Shown here: one piece after another, positions 27,150 through 34,750 of the stretch
How the letters are laid out: each line of letters opens with the position of its first letter
How positions within the stretch are numbered: position 1 is the stretch's first letter
Assembly: GCA_024235315.1 (NCBI GenBank)
Contig: JACKMP010000003.1
Span: forward strand, 124,001 to 188,000
Origin: Chromatiaceae bacterium
GTDB taxonomy: Bacteria > Pseudomonadota > Gammaproteobacteria > Chromatiales > Chromatiaceae
DNA: 64,000 nucleotides
Reading direction: 5' to 3'
Notes under the pieces: generated by a model
The model's input: only the letters and a program-made list of their open reading frames with translations
Told to the model about the DNA's origin: nothing
Database searches by the model: none
Position numbers and translations under genes: made by a program

Positions 27150-29978
27150 ATGAAAAAGACCAGCAGCAAGCCCACCCGATATCACCGTCTCACCCTGGTG
27201 CTGGCCGCCGCCGCACTCGGCACCGCGGCACTGGCCGCCGACCCACTCGCGGTCCGTTATTACGAAGACGCCGTATCGCGGTTCAATGCCGGCGATGCCA
27301 AGGGCGCGCTGATCCAGCTGAAGAATGCCCTGCAGCGCGACCCGGGACAGCTTTCCGCCAAGATCCTGACCGGCCGGACCTACCTCGCGCTGGGCGAGCC
27401 GAGGCTAGCCGAAGAGGAACTCCTGCAGGCGCAGAAACTCGGCGCCGACCCGCTGCTGGTCGCACTGCCGCTGGCCCGTGCACGCAACGAGATGGGCAAG
27501 TACGACGAGAATATCCACGACATCGTGCCGATCCAGTTTCCCCGTGCACAACAGCCCGATCTGTGGGTCGAGCTCGGTCTTGCGCGGTTGTACAAGCACG
27601 ATCCCGATGGCGCGCAGATCGCGTTCGAAGAGGCACTGAAGATCGACCCAGCACACACCGGAAGCCGGCTCGGAATGGCACGTATCCCGCTGGAGGCCAA
27701 GGATTTTGCGGGTGCAGAGCGCCTGGCCGGTGACGTTCTCGCCGCCGACCCTGAGGTCGCGGATGCCTGGTACATCAAGGGCGCGTCGGCCCATGCGCAG
27801 GGCAGGTTCCAGGAGGCGGCCGAGGCCTACGGCAGGGCCTACGAACTCGACCCGCAGCACCTGCAGGCCGCCATCGGCGAGGCCACCGCGCTGCTCGAGG
27901 CCGGCAAACCGGCCACCGCCGCCGCGCTGCTCAAACCTTTGCGCGAAAAGCACCCTGGCAGTGTGACCATTCCGTACCTACAGTCCGAGGCACTGAAGGC
28001 CATGGGGCGCAAAGAGGACGCCGACGCCGCGCGCGCCGCAGCGGCGACGATCATCAACAGCTTTGCCCCGAAGGACGTCGCGCACCGGCCGAGCGACCTG
28101 CTGCTGTTCGGGACCATCGCGTTCGAGAGCGGGCAGCTCGAGACCGCGTTCAAGTTTCTCTCGCCCTATGTCGAGATCGGCGGCGCCGATATCCAGGGCA
28201 GGAAGACCCTCGCAAAGACCCTGCTGGCCCTTGGCAAGCCCGGCGACGCCCAGCGTGTGCTGGTACGCATCTCGGCCGCCCAGCAGGCGGATGCCGAGAC
28301 ACTCGCACTGCTCGGCGACACGAACGTCCAGCTCGGCGATCTGCCCGCTGCCGAGCGCTACTACCGCGATGCACTGCAAAACCACAACGGTGGGCCGGCG
28401 ATCCTGCGCCGCCTCGGCATGACCCAGTTCCAGAGCGGGCGCCGCGACCAGGCCCTGGGCACACTCGAGGCGCTGGTCGACAATACAAAGGGCGCCGCGA
28501 GCGCCGATACCGCGCTGCTGCTCGGCCTGCTGTATTACAGCGAAGACCGATTCAGCGAGGCCGGCGGGCTCGCCCAGCGCCTGGTCGATGAAAACCCGAA
28601 GAACTATACAGCGCGTAACCTGCTCGGCCTGGTCACGCTGGCCAGGGGCGACGCGCAGAAGGGCCGCGAGATCCTCGAGGCGGTCGTGGCCGAAGAACCT
28701 GCGTTCCGCCCGGCACGCTACAACCTGATCAAGCTCGATATCGCCCAGGGCCGCGACGCCGCCGCGACAGCCGCGCTGCAGGAGATGATCGCGCGCGACC
28801 CCAAGGATGTGCGCGCCCTGCTCGAGTCGGCCCGGTTTGCCCAGGCCCGCGGGGATCAGCGCGTCGCCATCGCCCACCTGGAAAAGATCCGCGAACTCGA
28901 ACCTAAGAACATCCTGGCGATGGTCGAACTGATCAACGCCTACCTCGCCACTGATCAGGGCCCGCAGGCACTCAACCGGGCCGTGGAACTGGATCGTGCG
29001 GTACCGAACGAGTTCACAGTCAAGGATGCAGTCGCACGGGCGCAAATCGCGGGCGGTGCGACCACCGATGCAGCAATCACCCTGAAGGAGGTCAATCGCC
29101 TCGCCGGCGACGACCCGGAGCACCTGATCTATACAGGCCGCCTGCAGTCTCTGATCGGCTCCAACGAGGACGCCGCATGGTCTTTCACCAAGGCACTCAC
29201 GGTACAGCCGGACAACGTGACCGCGCGCATCGACCTCGCCACTTCACTGTACCGCCAGCGTAAGCTCGAAGACGCCGAAACCGAGGCAAGCCTGGTCCTG
29301 GAGCGCGAACCCCGCAGCAAGCGGGGCCTGGCATTGCTCGCGGACATCCGTATGGCACAAGGCCGCACCAACGATGCGATCGAGCTCTACCGCCAGGCCC
29401 AGGCGGTCGCCGACACGCCGCAGGTCGTGGTCAGCCTGCACCGGGCGCTGATGACCGCGGGACAACAGGACCTGGCCCTGCAGGCAATCAAGGACTGGAA
29501 CGCCAAACATCCCGGCGTACCACTGGTGATGGGCCTGCTGGCCAACCACCTGCAGTTCGTCGGCGACCGCGCCGCCGCACTGGAACTGCGCGAGAAGCTG
29601 GTCGAAATCACGCCAGACGACGCCGGCGCATGGAAAAACCTCGCAGCCTCGCTGGCCAATGTGGACAACGAACGCGCCCTGAAGGCCGCGCTACAGGCGC
29701 AGCAGCTGGCGCCGAACGACCCGGGCGTACTGGATGCGGTCGGCTGGACATTCGTGCAGATTGGTGAACTCGACAAGGGGCTCTCCAACCTGCGTGAGGC
29801 GCTGGCACGCGATGCCGGCAACCCGACGATCCGCTACCACCTTGGAGTCGCGCTGCAGGAATACGGAAGTCTCGGCCCAGCGCTGCGAGAATTCGAACAG
29901 GCGCTACGGCTGTCGAATAGTTTTCCAGAACATGAAGAAGCCAAGGCTCGGCTGGACACCATAAGGGCACAGCGATAG
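27150..29978 (+). CDS. prsT: PEP-CTERM system TPR-repeat protein PrsT
   Basis: 942 residues, mostly tandem tetratricopeptide repeats (motifs such as AEAYGRAYELDPQHLQAAIGEA recur throughout). It begins with a cleavable signal peptide ending near ALAAD. Length, N-terminal PLAVRYYEDAVSRFNAGDAKGALIQLKNALQ and repeat count match the PrsT family, found with exosortase/PEP-CTERM systems and exopolysaccharide loci. Many PrsT proteins are lipoproteins; this one lacks the lipobox Cys. Start ATG at 27150; an in-frame region further upstream is non-homologous. The core exosortase genes lie outside the window. Confidence 0.88.
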   Translation: MKKTSSKPTRYHRLTLVLAAAALGTAALAADPLAVRYYEDAVSRFNAGDAKGALIQLKNALQRDPGQLSAKILTGRTYLALGEPRLAEEELLQAQKLGADPLLVALPLARARNEMGKYDENIHDIVPIQFPRAQQPDLWVELGLARLYKHDPDGAQIAFEEALKIDPAHTGSRLGMARIPLEAKDFAGAERLAGDVLAADPEVADAWYIKGASAHAQGRFQEAAEAYGRAYELDPQHLQAAIGEATALLEAGKPATAAALLKPLREKHPGSVTIPYLQSEALKAMGRKEDADAARAAAATIINSFAPKDVAHRPSDLLLFGTIAFESGQLETAFKFLSPYVEIGGADIQGRKTLAKTLLALGKPGDAQRVLVRISAAQQADAETLALLGDTNVQLGDLPAAERYYRDALQNHNGGPAILRRLGMTQFQSGRRDQALGTLEALVDNTKGAASADTALLLGLLYYSEDRFSEAGGLAQRLVDENPKNYTARNLLGLVTLARGDAQKGREILEAVVAEEPAFRPARYNLIKLDIAQGRDAAATAALQEMIARDPKDVRALLESARFAQARGDQRVAIAHLEKIRELEPKNILAMVELINAYLATDQGPQALNRAVELDRAVPNEFTVKDAVARAQIAGGATTDAAITLKEVNRLAGDDPEHLIYTGRLQSLIGSNEDAAWSFTKALTVQPDNVTARIDLATSLYRQRKLEDAETEASLVLEREPRSKRGLALLADIRMAQGRTNDAIELYRQAQAVADTPQVVVSLHRALMTAGQQDLALQAIKDWNAKHPGVPLVMGLLANHLQFVGDRAAALELREKLVEITPDDAGAWKNLAASLANVDNERALKAALQAQQLAPNDPGVLDAVGWTFVQIGELDKGLSNLREALARDAGNPTIRYHLGVALQEYGSLGPALREFEQALRLSNSFPEHEEAKARLDTIRAQR

Positions 29979-30181
29979 ATCCGCGTATCGGCCAGAATCT
30001 GTCGAGCGAACCGCGAACCGGACTGTCAGCTTTTTTGACAATTAATCGAAAACTCACCTGAGGGGTCGCACCGACATCTTCGCCAAATCGGTCGGACTAC
30101 CCAAAAATGGAACAACTAAGCAATTGTTCTTAATAAACAATACCAGATCCCGGGAATACGGTTTCTGCCACTCAAACAGTT

Positions 30182-30197
30182 CGGCACAAATCGTGCT
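30182..30197 (+). promoter_or_regulatory. Candidate sigma-54 (-24/-12) promoter of PEP-CTERM gene
   Basis: CGGCACAAATCGTGCT matches the RpoN consensus TGGCAC-N5-TTGCW at nine of eleven defined positions, with exact GG-N10-GC spacing. It lies 66 bp before the start of the PEP-CTERM CDS. The 284-bp gap 29979-30262 is otherwise AT-rich without clear structure. Confidence 0.6.
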
Positions 30198-30262
30198 TGC
30201 ACTAAAGTGACAACAGTTTTTTTGCATTCAGCCCAAACAACAAACCGAAGACGGGTCGTTAC

Positions 30263-31153
30263 ATGGAAATTAAAAAGATTTTGGCCGCCGTGGCGCTGAC
30301 CACTCTCTCCACGTCAAGTTACGCAACGTACGGCTATTGGTCGAACAACCACAATTGCGGCGGCGGATACACTCCACCGGACAGCGGCGGATGCACCGTG
30401 ACGTGGGATTTCACGAATAATCCATCTGATCTGCTGGGCGACCCGATAACGTATGACCCAAATAACGGCTTCGGACTCGCGATAGAGGGCTTCACGATCG
30501 TGAGGGAGTCTGGAGCTATGGAGGGCATGATCAAGGACAGCACGGGCGAGTACGCGACCGATTACGACGGGAGTTCATACGGCGTCGGTGTGCACGCTAC
30601 CGGTGAAAGCGAGCACTGGGGCACCAAGATTGACAACCTAAGGACCGACAACGAGACTTGGCTCGTGCGCGATGCCGTTCTGATGGACTTCGGATCCTGC
30701 TTGGTGTCGATAGACGAGTTGAGCCTCATTAAGGCGTACGACGATGCAGACCGCGATTTCGAACTCTGGGCTTTTTCCGGTGACCTTAATCCAAAAGCGC
30801 TGGCCGGTGCTGACGGCCTCGGCAACTATCTGGACTGGACTGCCACTGCTGCTGACGGAGATGGCTTTACTCTGATCGGCCAGTATGGCAACGACAATGG
30901 CTGGTGGACGCCGCAGGAGATCACCGAAGACATCAGCACGACTGTCGAGTCGCGTTACTACATCCTGATCTCCGGCAAGAACCAGAGCAACAATAACGAT
31001 GCTTTCCGCATCGGCAGCCTGACTATTAACTGCGACCTCGGAAGGTGCATTACGCCGCCTGATAGCGATGGTGAAACCCCGATCCCCGGCACCCTTGCCC
31101 TGCTCGGCATCGGCGCCCTGGCCACCCGCCGCCGGTTCTTCAAGCTGAGCTGA
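30263..31153 (+). CDS. PEP-CTERM exported surface protein, function unknown
   Basis: A 296-residue exported protein. It has an N-terminal signal peptide ending at SYA. The C-terminal sorting signal is PIPGTLALLGIGALATRRR, a PIP variant of PEP-CTERM: motif, hydrophobic helix, basic tail. An exosortase should cleave it and place it at the surface or in the extracellular matrix. The middle is rich in D, G, N, T and W and matches no domain I can name with confidence. Base composition is noticeably lower in GC than its neighbours, common in such proteins. Transcription probably uses sigma-54 (see 30182). Confidence 0.82.
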   Translation: MEIKKILAAVALTTLSTSSYATYGYWSNNHNCGGGYTPPDSGGCTVTWDFTNNPSDLLGDPITYDPNNGFGLAIEGFTIVRESGAMEGMIKDSTGEYATDYDGSSYGVGVHATGESEHWGTKIDNLRTDNETWLVRDAVLMDFGSCLVSIDELSLIKAYDDADRDFELWAFSGDLNPKALAGADGLGNYLDWTATAADGDGFTLIGQYGNDNGWWTPQEITEDISTTVESRYYILISGKNQSNNNDAFRIGSLTINCDLGRCITPPDSDGETPIPGTLALLGIGALATRRRFFKLS

Positions 31154-31176
31154 TCGGTATTACAGACGACCCACTG

Positions 31177-31203
31177 AAGCCCGGCATCCGCCGGGCTTTT
31201 TTG
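31177..31203 (+). terminator. Rho-independent terminator after PEP-CTERM gene
   Basis: Nine-bp stem AAGCCCGGC / GCCGGGCTT with a 4-nt loop, followed by a run of T. Confidence 0.85.
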
Positions 31204-31212
31204 TTGTGCGTT

Positions 31213-31308
31213 TTTTGCCCCGCCCCCCTCATCCCAACCTTCTCCCCTGGGGGGAGAAGGGGCCAGCACACCCTCTCCCCGAGGGAGAGGGCCGGGGTGA
31301 GGGGCCAA
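31213..31308. repeat. Two CCCTCTCCC-type palindromes between PEP-CTERM gene and minE
   Basis: TTCTCCCC..GGGGAGAAGGGG and CCCTCTCCC..GGGAGAGGG hairpins lie back-to-back in the convergent gap. Same family as 2746 and 60400. Confidence 0.6.
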
Positions 31309-31312
31309 TCGC

Positions 31313-31561
31313 TCAGTCCGGCAACACGATATTGAGTTCGAGGATCTCCTGCCCGCCATTCTGCTCGACGTGGACCGAGACCGCATCGTTGTCGACCGCG
31401 ACGTATTTGCGGATCACTTTGAGGATGTCGTGCTGCAGCTGCGGGAGGTAGGACGGCCCGCCGCCACGACGGTCGTGCGCGACCAGGATCTGCAGGCGTT
31501 CCTTGGCGATCGCTGCCGAACCGCTGGTCTTGCGTTGTCTGAAGTAATCGAGCAGCGCCAT
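31313..31561 (-). CDS. minE: Cell division topological specificity factor MinE
   Basis: 82 residues. N-terminal MALLDYFRQRK is the membrane-targeting/MinD-activating part. The C-terminal topological specificity domain ends LELNIVLPD. It makes MinD oscillate so that the division site is at mid-cell. The ribosome site GGAGGT lies inside the end of minD, which stops two bases before this start. Confidence 0.95.
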   Translation of the reverse strand: MALLDYFRQRKTSGSAAIAKERLQILVAHDRRGGGPSYLPQLQHDILKVIRKYVAVDNDAVSVHVEQNGGQEILELNIVLPD

Positions 31562-31563
31562 CG

Positions 31564-32373
31564 TCAACCTCCGAACAACCGGCCGAGCAGGCCTTTCTTT
31601 TCGACCTTGAGAAACCGGTGCGGCAGGTCCTCGCCGAGGTAGCGTGACACCATGTCGCTGTATGCCTGCCCGGCGCTGCTCTCGCGGTCCATGATCACCG
31701 GTACCCCGGAATTCGATGCGTTCAACACCGAGGTCGACTCGGGGATGACGCCGATCAGTTCCAGCGACAGGATCTCCTGCACGTCCTCGAGCGCCAGCAT
31801 CTCACCGCGCTGCACCCGCTCCGGCGAATAACGGGTGACCAGCAGGAACTCACGGATGCCTTCCAGGTTCTGCTCGGCACGGCGCGACTTGCTGGACAGG
31901 ATGCCGATCATGCGGTCGGAATCGCGCACCGAGGAGACCTCTGGGTTGGTCACGACGATCGCGTCGTCGGCGTAGTACATCGCCAGGGTCGCGCCCTTCT
32001 CGATGCCGGCCGGCGAATCGCAGACGATGAACTCGAACTCCCGCCCCAGGTCCTCCAGCACCTTGCCGACACCCTCGATGCTGAGTGCATCCTTGTCACG
32101 GGTCTGCGACGCAGGGAGGATGAACAGGTTCGGGTTGCGCTTGTCCTTGATCAGCGCCTGGCCGACGTTAGCCTCGCCCTGGATGACATTGACGAAGTCA
32201 TACACCACGCGGCGCTCGCAGCCCATGATTAGGTCGAGGTTGCGCAGACCGACGTCGAAGTCGATCACCACTGTCTTGAATCCGCGTTCGGCGAGGCCCA
32301 TCGCGAAGGCCGCGCTGGTGGTGGTCTTGCCCACCCCGCCCTTGCCGGACGTTACAACGATAATTCTTGCCAA
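31564..32373 (-). CDS. minD: Septum site-determining ATPase MinD
   Basis: 269 residues, standard MinD length. Deviant Walker A KGGVGKTTTSA near residue 10, Walker B-like VIDFDVGLRNLD, and C-terminal amphipathic membrane helix (VEKKGLLGRLFGG). The start is TTG at 32373 with AGGAG 7 nt upstream; the product then aligns as (M)ARIIVVTSGKGG. Second gene of minCDE. Confidence 0.96.
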   Translation of the reverse strand: MARIIVVTSGKGGVGKTTTSAAFAMGLAERGFKTVVIDFDVGLRNLDLIMGCERRVVYDFVNVIQGEANVGQALIKDKRNPNLFILPASQTRDKDALSIEGVGKVLEDLGREFEFIVCDSPAGIEKGATLAMYYADDAIVVTNPEVSSVRDSDRMIGILSSKSRRAEQNLEGIREFLLVTRYSPERVQRGEMLALEDVQEILSLELIGVIPESTSVLNASNSGVPVIMDRESSAGQAYSDMVSRYLGEDLPHRFLKVEKKGLLGRLFGG

Positions 32374-32431
32374 CTGAGTACTCCTTTGGACCCGCGGTCC
32401 GAGTTGGTCAACTGCTGACTGGACTCGCCGC

Positions 32432-33151
32432 TCATAACGGCGAAAATTTGAGCGCGTCACCATCCAGCGAGATCTGCACCGCCCGCCCAAGGTAGCGACT
32501 CTCGAGGTTCTCGCTGACCCGGTAACGCCCGGCGATCGAGACCAGCTCGGCTCCCAGCTCACGGCAGAAGATGCGCGCACTGGCGTCACCGGACACCCCG
32601 GCCATCGCCCGCCCACGCAGAGCACCGTAGGCGTGGATGTGGCCCTCGGCCATCACCTCGGCACCGGAACTCACGCCGGCGACCAGCACCAGGTCGCCGC
32701 TGTCGGCATAGATACGCTGGCCGGAGCGGACCGGCTTGTCGACCACCAGGGTGGGCGCGGCTGGCCGCGGCGATTCTGGCTGCGCAGGCGCTGCCCGGAC
32801 TGCCGGCGCCTTGCGCCCCGCCGGCATGATCGCCAGTTCGAGCGCCAGCGCCTGCTCTTTCTGCTCGGGCGACGCGCCACGCACGCCGACCGGGATCATG
32901 CCGTGGCCGCGTAACATGCCGACGATCATCGGGAACTCGGCAAGCTGCTCATTGCCGGGCAGCGACGACAGGTCGATCGCGACCGGCGCCTGGTCGAAAA
33001 ACGACGGCAGGCGCGCGACCTGTTGCGCAAGAAAGGCGTCCAGTGCGCCCACGTCGAGGTCGCGCAGGACCAGGGTGGGCAGCATGTACTGCCCCGCCTT
33101 CATGTCGAAGCGGAGGGGGGTCTGTTCGGTACGCGCTGTGACTTCGGACAT
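32432..33151 (-). CDS. minC: Septum formation inhibitor MinC
   Basis: 239 residues. The N-terminal FtsZ-antagonising domain (about 10-105) is joined by an Ala/Pro-rich linker to the beta-helical C-terminal domain (RSGQRIYADSGDLVLVAGVSSGAEVMAEGHIHAYGALRGRAMAGVSG), which binds MinD. First gene of minCDE; 58 bp before minD. Confidence 0.96.
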   Translation of the reverse strand: MSEVTARTEQTPLRFDMKAGQYMLPTLVLRDLDVGALDAFLAQQVARLPSFFDQAPVAIDLSSLPGNEQLAEFPMIVGMLRGHGMIPVGVRGASPEQKEQALALELAIMPAGRKAPAVRAAPAQPESPRPAAPTLVVDKPVRSGQRIYADSGDLVLVAGVSSGAEVMAEGHIHAYGALRGRAMAGVSGDASARIFCRELGAELVSIAGRYRVSENLESRYLGRAVQISLDGDALKFSPL

Positions 33152-33290
33152 ACCTGTGCCTGGGATGCATGTTCAGCGGTGAAAATCGGACTCAGAGTCT
33201 ATATGAATTTACTGCCCGCGGTGACGCACAGATCACAAATTCGCCGGCCGGCGATCGCCGAAGGGGCCCGGCCCCAACGGAGGGCCAGGT

Positions 33291-33388
33291 GTAGGAGGCC
33301 AGCCCTCTGGCCGACTGGACCAAGGTGAGCATCGCCGAGGGGGCTCGGCTCCTACGGGGTCACGTGTAGGAGGCCAGCCCCTGGCCGG
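33291..33388. repeat. Cluster of three GTAG-headed REP-like palindromes
   Basis: Copies at 33291-33314 (+), 33331-33355 (-) and 33365-33388 (+) start with GTAGGAG followed by an imperfect palindrome (GGCCAG..CTGGCC or GCCGAG..CTCGGC). Further copies lie near 51952, 51989, 57915 and 57968. Head tetranucleotide and hairpin fit REP elements mobilised by RAYT transposases; no RAYT gene is in this window. Confidence 0.7.
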
Positions 33389-33400
33389 TCGTTGTCGGGG

Positions 33401-33943
33401 TCAGTTCGGCAACATCGGGTTGATCGCGCCCATCGGACCGGAGATCTGATGCACATTGGCACGCATCACGCTCATGCCGCCGGTCATCTGGTGCATCTGC
33501 TGCGCTATACCGCCCATCGCATTGGTCATCTGCTGCATGTTGATGTCGACGTCGGTGATCGTCGCCTGCATGTTCTGCATGTTTCCGCGCAGGTTGGGCA
33601 TGACCCCGGTCATCGCCTCGATATTCGCGGTGATCGGCGTCATGCGCTGGATATGCCGGTCGAAGCGCTGTACACGCTGGGCGATCAGGTCCATGTCACG
33701 ATCGACCCGCGACAGGTTGCGATACATCGAATCCATGTTGTCGACGATGCCGTTCAGGTCCTGGTACAGCACGGTGACGTAATACACGTTGACACAGGCC
33801 AGCATGATGAGCAGCAGCGAGATGACCAGGATGACCTTGTCGGTCACCTTGAAATGACGGTGCCGCTCGTCCAGATGCAGCTGGGTCTCCCGGCCCAGCC
33901 GGGCCATTACCTGAACGATCGGAGTACGCGGATCGACGGTCAT
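33401..33943 (-). CDS. Membrane-anchored coiled-coil protein, Met-rich (paralogue 2)
   Basis: 180 residues. A short basic cytosolic head is followed by one membrane helix (about 35-57). The rest is a helical domain with methionine/asparagine heptads (MRANVHQISGPM..., MQQMTNAMGG), likely a coiled coil. The ending MGAINPMLPN resembles the LNKMFPFP end of the upstream gene, and topology is the same, so the two appear to be paralogues encoded 8 bp apart. Function unknown; not a known Min protein. Confidence 0.65.
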   Translation of the reverse strand: MTVDPRTPIVQVMARLGRETQLHLDERHRHFKVTDKVILVISLLLIMLACVNVYYVTVLYQDLNGIVDNMDSMYRNLSRVDRDMDLIAQRVQRFDRHIQRMTPITANIEAMTGVMPNLRGNMQNMQATITDVDINMQQMTNAMGGIAQQMHQMTGGMSVMRANVHQISGPMGAINPMLPN

Positions 33944-33951
33944 GGCGCCTC

Positions 33952-34533
33952 CTATGGGAATGGGAACATCTTGTTCAGGGCCCGGGCAGGTTTGGCCATC
34001 CGGTGCATCTCGGCACTCATCGACTGCACCTCCAGGTTCATCGCGTTCATCGTGAGTGCGATATTTTCCACGTTCAGGCGCGTACCGGTCATCTGCTGGC
34101 CGATGCTGAGCATGCTGATCTCCATCGCACCGGTGCTGTTGCTGATGGCCAGAATCTCGTCCTGCATGTGCTGCGTGGCGTTCTCGATAGCCTTGAGCTG
34201 CGCCACCTGCGCCTCCATCGAGCCCAGGTGGTTGCTGATCTCATCCATGCGCAGGGACACGGCTGAGAAGTGCGTATTCATAGCACCGACAACGTTCGAG
34301 ATCCGATTGATCTGCGAACTCAGTGTCAACAACAGAACCAGTATCGAGAACGCAATCACCGACAGAATGATCAGGCCGGCGCGAATGCTGTAGTTCAGGC
34401 GGTCGCCAAGCCTGTTCTTCACATCGATCTGGCTGAGCACGATGCCTTCGAACGAGCTCAACGCCCGCAGATACTGCTGCTGCAGTATCGTCTCGTCAGG
34501 ACTCGTGCGCGCGCCGGATGGTTCGCCTACCAT
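33952..34533 (-). CDS. Membrane-anchored coiled-coil protein, Met-rich (paralogue 1)
   Basis: 193 residues with the layout of its neighbour: hydrophilic head (1-50), one membrane helix (about 52-72), then a long helical region with regular Met, Ile and Ser/Asn heptads. Conserved C-terminal Met-Phe-Pro. Probably cotranscribed with the downstream paralogue, and the products may form a hetero-oligomer. The N-terminal region does not match any family I recognise. Confidence 0.65.
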   Translation of the reverse strand: MVGEPSGARTSPDETILQQQYLRALSSFEGIVLSQIDVKNRLGDRLNYSIRAGLIILSVIAFSILVLLLTLSSQINRISNVVGAMNTHFSAVSLRMDEISNHLGSMEAQVAQLKAIENATQHMQDEILAISNSTGAMEISMLSIGQQMTGTRLNVENIALTMNAMNLEVQSMSAEMHRMAKPARALNKMFPFP

Positions 34534-34750
34534 CGGACGGTCGTTTCCATTGGCTTGAGTAGAGTCATCCTGCGTCTGTCCGTCAGGGGTTGCGAATCAG
34601 TCGGCCCATCAATCCGGTGATTCTGGCACATTCTGCGTCGGCGCACCGCGTGGAAAGTGGCGAAACCCGTCCGCCGGCGCAGCCATGGCCATGCGGAAGG
34701 CGTGGCCGGGGGTCATGCCGACCACTCAGCCCGGGGCGCTATCCGCTTTT

